Shown here one piece after another: positions 52,506-60,804 of a stretch of 64,000 nt of DNA. The stretch is taken from positions 121,296 to 185,295 of the forward strand of contig JAURMC010000013.1 of the NCBI GenBank assembly GCA_030830895.1, given 5' to 3'. The translations under genes and the position numbers were made by a program. The stretch comes from Crocinitomicaceae bacterium. Lineage in GTDB: Bacteria > Bacteroidota > Bacteroidia > Flavobacteriales_D > Crocinitomicaceae. Position 1 is the stretch's first letter, and the number at the start of each line of letters is the position of its first letter. The notes under the pieces were generated by a model. The model was not told the DNA's origin. It ran no database searches and worked only from the letters and a program-made list of their open reading frames with translations.

Positions 52506-52783
52506 TGAACTTAGATATACTAACTCCTGAAGCACAGGTTTTCCATGGCGAAGTAACGGCAGTTACCTTACCAGGAATAGATGGGGAATTCCAAGTTCTC
52601 AATGGACACGCTGCAATTATTTCTGCTTTGAAACCTGGAATCGTGAAGATTTATGTTGCGGACCGCTCTACTGTAAGCACAGAGCAGCTTAATGAAACGG
52701 GAGACGGTAACGTTTTTAGTTATAATATAAATGGCGGTGTAGTAGAAATGTTGGGCGATAAAATTGTTTTATTAGCCGATTAG
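52505..52783 (+). CDS. atpC: F0F1 ATP synthase subunit epsilon (short form)
   Basis: MNLDILTPEAQVFHGEVTAVTLPGIDGEFQVLNGHAAIISAL; directly after atpD. Confidence 0.95.
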
Positions 52784-52868
52784 GCTGTTAAGACATGTTA
52801 AGTTGCCTTTCCTTTTCGGTTTCCAATACTACTTTCCTTATCTTCGTTCAAATTAATTTCTATTTACG

Positions 52869-53612
52869 GTGCCAAAGCAATTAGACTCATCAAACATACC
52901 GAAGCACATTGCAATCATTATGGATGGAAATGGTAGGTGGGCCAAGGCAAAAGGCCAAGACCGACTTTATGGTCACTTAAGCGGTGTTGATTCCGTGCGT
53001 GAAACATTAAAAGCCGCAGTTGAATTAGGCGTGAAATTCTTAACGTTGTATGCATTTTCGGCTGAAAATTGGGGTAGACCTCAACAGGAAGTTGAGGGAT
53101 TAATGGAGTTATTGGTTTCTTCTATTCACGGAGAACTATCAACCATGCATGAGAATGGCGTTAGGTTAACAACTATTGGGGAAGTGAACAAGTTGCCGGG
53201 TGCTTGTGTCGAGAGTTTGAATGAAGCCATTTCCGAAACTGCGAATAACACGAACATTAATTTGGTGTTAGCACTAAATTATTCATCGCGGGAAGAAATT
53301 CTATTTGCAACTAGAGCTATAGCGGAACAAGTGCAAGGCAATGTTCTTAATATTGAGGAAATCTCAATGGATTCCTTCGAAAACGCGTTATATACAAAAG
53401 GAATTCCGGATCCAGAACTAGTGATTAGAACAAGTGGAGAGCATAGAATTAGTAATTTTCTGTTATGGCAATTAGCCTATGCTGAATTGCATTTTACGCC
53501 TGTTTTTTGGCCCGAATTCCGCAGAGAACACCTAATCGAAGCGATTTATGATTATCAACGGCGTGAGCGACGTTTCGGTAAAACTTCAGAACAAGTAATT
53601 TCAGGAACATGA
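52869..53612 (+). CDS. uppS: Isoprenyl transferase (undecaprenyl diphosphate synthase), GTG start
   Basis: HIAIIMDGNGRWAKAKG, TLYAFSAENWGRP, PDPELVIRTSGEHRISNFLLWQLAYAELHFT. Confidence 0.97.
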   Translation: MPKQLDSSNIPKHIAIIMDGNGRWAKAKGQDRLYGHLSGVDSVRETLKAAVELGVKFLTLYAFSAENWGRPQQEVEGLMELLVSSIHGELSTMHENGVRLTTIGEVNKLPGACVESLNEAISETANNTNINLVLALNYSSREEILFATRAIAEQVQGNVLNIEEISMDSFENALYTKGIPDPELVIRTSGEHRISNFLLWQLAYAELHFTPVFWPEFRREHLIEAIYDYQRRERRFGKTSEQVISGT

Positions 53613-56161
53613 GAATATTAACATATTTCCTGTTATTCTGTGCGATTCCCTATTGGAGTCAAATATCCACCCAGTCGATTCAGGATGCTTCTCGTGAATT
53701 TGATAAACCCACTGAATACGAAATAGGGCCTGTGCGGGTTGTTGGCGCTGATAATTTTGATCAGCAAGCAATTAAAGCAGTAGCCGGGCTTCGTCAAGGA
53801 CAGAAAATAACGATACCTGGAGACCAATTAAGTAAAGCAATTCGGAATCTTTGGGAAGAAGAATTGTTCTCGGATATTTCAATCGTATTAGATAAAGAGG
53901 TTCAAGGTATCGTCTATTTATCAATACATCTTAAATCAAGACCAAAGTTATCTCATTTTAAATTTAAAGGGATTCCTAAAAGAGAGGCGGATAAATTGAG
54001 GGAGGAATTAGATCTTTTTTCTGGAAAAACAATAACTGAAAACTTAATTTTTCAAACGGAGAACAAGATTCGCGGGTTTTTTAGAGAAAAAGGATACTAT
54101 GCAATTTCAACTTCCATAAGCCGGGTTAAGGATACGATTATGAATGACTCTGAGGTGTTTGTTATCGATATTAACAGAGGAGAGAAAATAGGCATTAAAG
54201 AAATTCAATTTGAAGGAGCCGAAAGCATTGCACATTGGAAATTGTATATGGCCATGAAGGACACAAAAAAGAAGTCCATTCTAAGAATTTTTAAACGTTC
54301 AAAATATACTATTTCAACCTACGATAAAGATAAAAAAGCGCTGATCGAAAAGTTCTATGCGGTTGGCTTAAGAGATGCACAAATCATACATGATACCGTG
54401 TACTATCAGGACGCTAAAAATTTAATAATTCAAATAAAAATAGACGAGGGGAGTAAATATTTTTTTGGTGATTTTGAATGGTTGGGTAACAGTAAATATC
54501 GTTCAAGTTTTCTTGATTCTGTAATAGGAATCAAGAAGGGCGATGTTTATAATAAAACGCTGCTAGAAAAACGATTAAATGGAGGAGATGATGGGCGAGA
54601 TATTAATTCTTTGTATATGAACAAAGGCCACTTGTTTTTTCAGGTTTTTCCAATCGAGACTAGTGTTTCAGGTAATTTCATTAATTATCAGTTTCGTATT
54701 TATGAGGGAAAAGAGGCTCGATATGGAGAAATAACCGTTATCGGCAATACAAAGACAAATGATCAGGTTATCTATAGAGAGATCCGAACAAAACCAGGCG
54801 ACTTGTTCAACAAAGAAGACATCATGCGTACGCAACGTGAATTATCTCAACTTGGATTTTTCAACGACCAAACCATGAAGGTTAATCCGATGCCGAATCC
54901 TGAAAAAGGAACTGTAGACATTCAATATGTGGTGGAAGAAAAATCCTCAGATCAAATTGAGTTATCAGGTGGGTATGGAGGAGCGGGTCCAACAGGATCA
55001 GGCCGTGTTATAGGAACTTTAGGCTTAACCTTTAACAATTTTTCAACAAAGAATTTTTTTAAAAAATCTGCTTGGGCACCACTGCCAGGAGGAGATGGAC
55101 AGCGTCTTTCTATCCGGGCACAATCTAATGGGCGATTTTATCAAGGATATACCTTCTCATTTACAGAGCCATGGTTAGGGGGTAAAAAACCAAACGCACT
55201 TTCGTTTTGGCTTAACAATACTGCCCTTTCATCGAATGGCTTTATCCGGACAAATCCGGCATATAACGGAATTTCAATAACAGGCGTTGGGGTTGGATTG
55301 CAACGAAGAAAAAAGTTTCCTGATGATTACTTTACAGCTTATTATGAACTGAGTTATCAGTATTACGATGTGGTTAATGATTTTAGATTTCCCTTGTTTC
55401 CAAAAGGATATTCAAACGACATTGCCTTAAAATATGTGCTTCAGCGTTCTTCGGTAAGTGCCCCCATTTATCCGCAAAGTGGCTCAAATTTCACCTTTAC
55501 TGCAAAATCATCGCTACCATACTCCTACTTTCAAAAGGGATTAAATTATGCAACGATGTCCATTGCGGAAAAATACCTTTATCTCGAATATTTTAAATTT
55601 AAATTTACAGGAGAGTGGTACTTACCCCTTACGGCAAACCGAAAACTAGTTTTAATGCCACGCTTTGGTTTTGGTTATATCGGAGCTTATACGGCGGCTA
55701 AAGGAGTCACACCATTTGACAGATTTACAATGGGAGGAAGCGGACTAACCGGTGTGAATCAGCTTGGAGGCAGAGAGATTATCGCGCTTCGGGGGTATGA
55801 AGATCAAGCAATTTCCTCTGCAGGTTCAGACCCAATAATTGCTAAATATACGCTAGAATTGCGATATCCCATATCATTGAACCCACAGGCTACATTTTAT
55901 GTTAGTGGTTTTTTAGAAGCAGGAAATACGTTTCCAGATGTAAAGAATTTTAACCCATTTAACGTTAAGCGTGCAGCCGGGGTTGGGCTTCGAGTTTTTC
56001 TACCCATGTTTGGAATGTTAGGACTTGATTATGGTCTTGGATTTGATAAATTGGATACTTGGTCCTCCGGATATAATGGACCATCCGACGCATCAATCAC
56101 GAATAAAGGATTTTATCCTAAGTTAAGTTTCACGATTGGCATGAACCTTGGTGAATTATAA
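53609..56161 (+). CDS. bamA: Outer membrane protein assembly factor BamA
   Basis: POTRA repeats plus Omp85 barrel (GGYGGAGPTGSGRVIGTLGLTFNNFS..., MGGSGLTGVNQLGGREIIALRGYED). Confidence 0.95.
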   Translation: MRILTYFLLFCAIPYWSQISTQSIQDASREFDKPTEYEIGPVRVVGADNFDQQAIKAVAGLRQGQKITIPGDQLSKAIRNLWEEELFSDISIVLDKEVQGIVYLSIHLKSRPKLSHFKFKGIPKREADKLREELDLFSGKTITENLIFQTENKIRGFFREKGYYAISTSISRVKDTIMNDSEVFVIDINRGEKIGIKEIQFEGAESIAHWKLYMAMKDTKKKSILRIFKRSKYTISTYDKDKKALIEKFYAVGLRDAQIIHDTVYYQDAKNLIIQIKIDEGSKYFFGDFEWLGNSKYRSSFLDSVIGIKKGDVYNKTLLEKRLNGGDDGRDINSLYMNKGHLFFQVFPIETSVSGNFINYQFRIYEGKEARYGEITVIGNTKTNDQVIYREIRTKPGDLFNKEDIMRTQRELSQLGFFNDQTMKVNPMPNPEKGTVDIQYVVEEKSSDQIELSGGYGGAGPTGSGRVIGTLGLTFNNFSTKNFFKKSAWAPLPGGDGQRLSIRAQSNGRFYQGYTFSFTEPWLGGKKPNALSFWLNNTALSSNGFIRTNPAYNGISITGVGVGLQRRKKFPDDYFTAYYELSYQYYDVVNDFRFPLFPKGYSNDIALKYVLQRSSVSAPIYPQSGSNFTFTAKSSLPYSYFQKGLNYATMSIAEKYLYLEYFKFKFTGEWYLPLTANRKLVLMPRFGFGYIGAYTAAKGVTPFDRFTMGGSGLTGVNQLGGREIIALRGYEDQAISSAGSDPIIAKYTLELRYPISLNPQATFYVSGFLEAGNTFPDVKNFNPFNVKRAAGVGLRVFLPMFGMLGLDYGLGFDKLDTWSSGYNGPSDASITNKGFYPKLSFTIGMNLGEL

Positions 56162-56210
56162 AGTATTAATAATAATGTTGTAATTTCGTCGTTCGAAACC
56201 AGAAATTAAA

Positions 56211-56729
56211 ATGAAGCCACGTTTTCTACTCTTAGTTTTTTTATTGGGTTCCTTTGCAAATATTAATGCTCAATCATTTGCATTTATTGATTCTGATTAC
56301 ATTTTAAATAGTATACCTGAATATTCTGAATCTAAAGCCAAGCTTGATAAATTGGCAGAGACATGGACTAAAGATATTGAGGACCGATTCAATGTAATCA
56401 AAGCGCAAAAGGAGAACTTTAACAAAGAAGAGATTTTATTGCCTGCAGAAGAAAAGGCAAAAAGGAAATCCGAAATAGAGAAATTGGAAAAAGAAACACT
56501 GGAATTACAGACACAACGTTTTGGATTGAATGGCGATTATTTCATGAAACGGCAAGAGCTAATTAAACCAATTCAAGACCGTATTTATACAGCCATGAAG
56601 AAAGTTGCCAAATCAGAAGGATATACATTTGTTTTTGATAAAGCTAATCAAAGTAATTTGATCTATGCAGATAAGGAAGCAGATATCAGTAACACCGTTT
56701 TGGAAGAAATGGGCATAACAAAAGAATAA
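56211..56729 (+). CDS. OmpH/Skp-family periplasmic chaperone
   Basis: Signal peptide; FAFIDSDYILNSIPEYSESKAKLDKL...; coiled coil. Confidence 0.93.
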   Translation: MKPRFLLLVFLLGSFANINAQSFAFIDSDYILNSIPEYSESKAKLDKLAETWTKDIEDRFNVIKAQKENFNKEEILLPAEEKAKRKSEIEKLEKETLELQTQRFGLNGDYFMKRQELIKPIQDRIYTAMKKVAKSEGYTFVFDKANQSNLIYADKEADISNTVLEEMGITKE

Positions 56730-56744
56730 TTTAAACGCGCAAAT

Positions 56745-57260
56745 ATGAAACAATTAGTATTAGTCATTGCTACCATTTTAACTAGCATTTCCTTAAATGC
56801 CCAAATGAAAATTGCTCATGTAAATTCTCAGAGCCTTTTAGACTCTTTACCGTCTTATTTAAAAGCGGAGTCTGATTTGAAGAAGTTTCAGGACGATGGG
56901 GTTTCAGAACTCTCGGTTTTGGAAAAACAAATAAATGATGCCTACATTCGTTTGGATGGAATTAAAGGAGATTTAACTCCAACGATGTTGAAAATTGAAC
57001 AAGAGAAAATCATGGGGCTTGAGCAACGCTATCAACAAACACAGTCTTTATTGCAACAGCAACTTCAAGCGTTAGCTAATGAGTATAATCAACCCATACT
57101 TGATCGCCTACAAAAAGCCGTTGAAATAGTGGCTGATCGCAAGAAAGTAAACTATGTACTTGATGTTTCGAAGTTATTATATTCAAAAACGGGGATAGAT
57201 ATTACACTTGAGGTGAAAGCTGAATTAACAAGGTTAGATGCAGAGGCGATGAAAAAGTAA
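56745..57260 (+). CDS. OmpH/Skp-family periplasmic chaperone (second copy)
   Basis: Signal peptide; MKIAHVNSQSLLDSLPSYLKAESDLKKF... Confidence 0.93.
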   Translation: MKQLVLVIATILTSISLNAQMKIAHVNSQSLLDSLPSYLKAESDLKKFQDDGVSELSVLEKQINDAYIRLDGIKGDLTPTMLKIEQEKIMGLEQRYQQTQSLLQQQLQALANEYNQPILDRLQKAVEIVADRKKVNYVLDVSKLLYSKTGIDITLEVKAELTRLDAEAMKK

Positions 57261-57279
57261 GACCCATTAATAAACTAGG

Positions 57280-57302
57280 AGGGGCTTTTGCCCCTTTTTT
57301 TG
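57280..57302 (+). terminator. Intrinsic terminator after the second ompH
   Basis: AGGGGC-TTTT-GCCCCT followed by TTTTTT. Confidence 0.9.
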
Positions 57303-57314
57303 TACCTTTATTTT

Positions 57315-58142
57315 GTGGAACAACATGGTAGAATTGGTGTTTTTGATTCTGGTTTTGGGGGTCTAACCATTTTGCGAGAGATAATGGACACCATGCCAAT
57401 GTATGATTATATATATTTAGGCGATAATGCTCGAGCCCCATATGGTAACAAATCCTTCGACTTAATTTATGAGTATACCTTAGAGGGAGTAAGATATTTG
57501 TTTGATCAAGGGTGTGAACTGGTTATATTGGCATGCAACACTGCATCTGCCAAAGCATTACGAACCATTCAACAAAAAGACTTGCCGAGAATTGCACCAA
57601 CCAAGCGTGTGCTTGGAGTAATTAGACCAAGCACAGAGGAAATAGGATCGTTATCATACACCGGTGTAGTTGGTATTTTAGGAACAGAAGGAACGGTCAA
57701 CTCTAATTCATATGGTATTGAATTGGCAAAGCTTAGCCCAAAGACAAAAGTTATTCAGCAGGCTTGTCCACTTTGGGTCCCATTGATAGAGGAGCGGGCC
57801 TATAATTCGGCAGCAGGTAAATTAATCATTGAATCTGATCTTAAACGGCTTTTTGAGCAAAATGAAAACATTGATGTAATCGTATTGGCTTGTACTCATT
57901 ATCCAATATTGAAGGAACAAATAGATTCCTTTGTACCAGCAGGAGTGAGAGTTCTCACACAAGGCCCTTTGGTATCGGAAAAACTTAAAGATTATTTATA
58001 TAAGCACGAAGAAATAGAAAATCGACTAACACGAGGCTCAAGCCTTTCTTGTTATACTACGGAAAGCGGTGATTATTTTAATGCACATGCGAGCGAAATC
58101 TTTGGACAACCATTGCGTGCCAAACATATTGAATTAAATTAG
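57315..58142 (+). CDS. murI: Glutamate racemase (GTG start)
   Basis: RIGVFDSGFGGLTILREI, GDNARAPYGNKS, ACNTASAKAL, LACTHYPIL. GTG 57315 preferred because ORF start 57288 lies in the terminator. Confidence 0.95.
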   Translation: MEQHGRIGVFDSGFGGLTILREIMDTMPMYDYIYLGDNARAPYGNKSFDLIYEYTLEGVRYLFDQGCELVILACNTASAKALRTIQQKDLPRIAPTKRVLGVIRPSTEEIGSLSYTGVVGILGTEGTVNSNSYGIELAKLSPKTKVIQQACPLWVPLIEERAYNSAAGKLIIESDLKRLFEQNENIDVIVLACTHYPILKEQIDSFVPAGVRVLTQGPLVSEKLKDYLYKHEEIENRLTRGSSLSCYTTESGDYFNAHASEIFGQPLRAKHIELN

Positions 58143-58163
58143 CAACCGAACAAATCTCTGAAA

Positions 58164-59132
58164 ATGGAAATATCACAAGCATTGCATGATCGGCTCGAGT
58201 TACTTAGTGCAAAATATCAAGCGATCGGACAAGATTTAATTTCATATTTAGATGGCTTATTGTATGCAGATGTTACCACCTATTGGGATTACATCGAATT
58301 AGACACATTATTGAGCCTTCAAAAACCGAAAACTAAGTACCCAGACGAGGTGGTCTTTATTGTTTATCACCAGATTACAGAACTTTATTTTAAATTGGCG
58401 CTTCAAGAATTTAAAGCACTTGGCGAATTGCAGCGCCCCTCAAAAAGTAGTTTTATCGATAGGGTTACTCGTATAAATCGATATTTTGAGGCTTTAATAA
58501 AGAGTTTTTCTATAATGGTTGATGGCATGGATCGCGATGAGTTTTTAAAGTTTAGAATGTCCCTATTGCCAGCCAGCGGTTTTCAATCAGCTCAATACCG
58601 CGAAATAGAAATTTATAGTACTGACTTTGTTAATTTAGTGGCTCGTGATGCGCGTTCATCGTTTGATGTTGAGTCCTCAATAGAAGAGATGTATCAACAG
58701 ATTTATTGGAAATATGGTGCTACAGATCTTGATTCAGGAAACAAAACCTTAACGCTAACTCAATTCGAAGAGAAGTACGATAAAGATTTAATTGCTCTTG
58801 GAGAATATTGTAAGTCGCGCAACCTATGGCAAGTGTATTTAAAACTTTCCCCATCCGAACAATCGGACGCAGAAGTGAAAAAGGTTCTTCGTATGAATGA
58901 TTTAAATGTGAATGTATATTGGCCATTAGCACATTATAAATCAGCGGTACGTTACTTGGCAAGAAAGGATGTGGATGTGGCGGCGACCGGAGGGACTAAT
59001 TGGCAGCAATACTTACCGCCGAAATTTCAAAAACGAATTTTTTATTCAGGTTTATGGAATGAGGTTGAAATAGATCAATGGGGAAAAGGTTGGGTAGAAG
59101 ACCAAATTAAAGAAATCCTTAAAGGGGTTTAA
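58164..59132 (+). CDS. Tryptophan 2,3-dioxygenase family protein
   Basis: DEVVFIVYHQITELYFKLALQEFKAL, SGFQSAQYREIE, TGGTNWQQYLPP. Confidence 0.93.
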   Translation: MEISQALHDRLELLSAKYQAIGQDLISYLDGLLYADVTTYWDYIELDTLLSLQKPKTKYPDEVVFIVYHQITELYFKLALQEFKALGELQRPSKSSFIDRVTRINRYFEALIKSFSIMVDGMDRDEFLKFRMSLLPASGFQSAQYREIEIYSTDFVNLVARDARSSFDVESSIEEMYQQIYWKYGATDLDSGNKTLTLTQFEEKYDKDLIALGEYCKSRNLWQVYLKLSPSEQSDAEVKKVLRMNDLNVNVYWPLAHYKSAVRYLARKDVDVAATGGTNWQQYLPPKFQKRIFYSGLWNEVEIDQWGKGWVEDQIKEILKGV

Positions 59133-60804
59133 TATAGGTTTCCGTAAAATCAAATAATCCTACTTGACTTACTTTAATGCCGCGCATTTTTAAGTTAAAA
59201 ACAAAGACAAAGTCTTCATACAATATGGGTAATACCCAATGTTCGTCTTGTAAGATCATGTCACAAGTGGTGAAATAATTATTCCTTAAAGAATTATCTG
59301 ATTCCTGCATTCCCATTCTGTAATTAAAGTCATATATGGAATTATATACCTTTGGAAATAGCGGGTTTTGTGATTGATTCGTTGGATTTTTACTAAAAAA
59401 GATACTAAAATATGCTTCAGGATCGGGATAGTCTGGAGACCAACCAAGTTTCCACATCGAAGCTTTATTTGTAGTTACAGCTCGATAACGACCAGAAAAA
59501 CTAACGGAATGAATTTTTGTAGGTATTCCAAGTATTCCATTTAATTGCTGCGCAATGTACTTACAGTAGACGAGCGCTTGCTCAGTATTATTTCCTGAAA
59601 CGTATAAGTTTAACGTGGGGAATGGAATTTTTTTACCATATCCAGCTTCTTTAAAAAGTTTTTTTGCCAGTTGAAAATCTACTTTTTTCTTAGGGAGTTC
59701 GTTGTTATTATAATAACTAGAAGAGGGGGCAAATCCTTGTTTTGCTGGAATTCCATCTCCGTTCAAAAGATCTGTTGCTATAAGTTCTCGGTCAATAACT
59801 AAGTCTATGGCTCTTCTAACCCGTGGATCTTGGAAGCAATCAAGTTGTTGGTTAAGCACAATCATAGATACACGACTTCCAGGGATGACCATAACTCGGT
59901 GTGCAAATGGCTTTTGTTTTTGCACACGGGAGAGATCAAATAAGATATCATCTATATGTTGTGGAGACACCTCGCTTAGCATGTCCACTTCTTGGTTTTT
60001 AAATGCGTATACATCTTCCATTTCACTAGCCACTACGCGAAACCACAAAGCATTTAGGTAAGGAAAGGCATTACCGAAAGTATCTTTTCCCCAATACTTC
60101 GGATTATACGTCAGTAATACATCATCCGGGGTTAGTTTATTTAACTGAAATGGACCTGTTCCAATCGGGTGTTTTAAGATGTTCATTTTATAATATTCAT
60201 ATGCCTTTTTTGAACAAATGCCATATTTTGAACTTGTAAGTAATTGCGGAAAATGGGCGTATTTACCATTAAGCGAGATTTCAAGGCAATGAGAATTGAT
60301 TATTCGAATGCCATGAATTGAATGGATGTCATTCTTTTTAAAGTATCGATCTGCCCCTTTTATTTTTTCAAGAAGTGCGTCGTTCGACTGATTAATTTCA
60401 TGCTGAGAACAGGCCATTTCCAGTGTGAATTTCACGTCCTCAGAGGTAAGTTCATTGTCTTGACCAATAAAACATTCGTCTTCGTGAAAATAAATCCCTT
60501 TTTTTAAATAAATACGTAAAGTGGTCAAGTTATTTTTCCAAAGGTATTTCTCCGCTACACGCGGAACGACCAAATTCGTTTTTTCATCAATATCAAATAA
60601 GGGCTCGAAAAGATTACATAATATTCGATGTGCATAAAGATCTGAATTATATAGCGGATGAAGCGTGTGGATTGGGTCTGGTATTGATAGTTTAACAGTA
60701 TCCCCATAGATTGCGCTACCGCCACGAATTATTCGCTTATTGTTACCGCTACAAGCCGCCGATATATATAATATTAATATTAAAAAAAGTAAGGATCGTT
60801 TCAT
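59119..60804 (-). CDS. Peptide/nickel ABC transporter substrate-binding protein (SBP family 5), lipoprotein
   Basis: Lipobox YISAAC; LHPLYNSDLYAHRILCNLFEPLFD..., HPIGTGPFQLNKL, DPRVRRAIDLVIDRELIA. Confidence 0.93.
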   Translation of the reverse strand: MKRSLLFLILILYISAACSGNNKRIIRGGSAIYGDTVKLSIPDPIHTLHPLYNSDLYAHRILCNLFEPLFDIDEKTNLVVPRVAEKYLWKNNLTTLRIYLKKGIYFHEDECFIGQDNELTSEDVKFTLEMACSQHEINQSNDALLEKIKGADRYFKKNDIHSIHGIRIINSHCLEISLNGKYAHFPQLLTSSKYGICSKKAYEYYKMNILKHPIGTGPFQLNKLTPDDVLLTYNPKYWGKDTFGNAFPYLNALWFRVVASEMEDVYAFKNQEVDMLSEVSPQHIDDILFDLSRVQKQKPFAHRVMVIPGSRVSMIVLNQQLDCFQDPRVRRAIDLVIDRELIATDLLNGDGIPAKQGFAPSSSYYNNNELPKKKVDFQLAKKLFKEAGYGKKIPFPTLNLYVSGNNTEQALVYCKYIAQQLNGILGIPTKIHSVSFSGRYRAVTTNKASMWKLGWSPDYPDPEAYFSIFFSKNPTNQSQNPLFPKVYNSIYDFNYRMGMQESDNSLRNNYFTTCDMILQDEHWVLPILYEDFVFVFNLKMRGIKVSQVGLFDFTETYIKPL

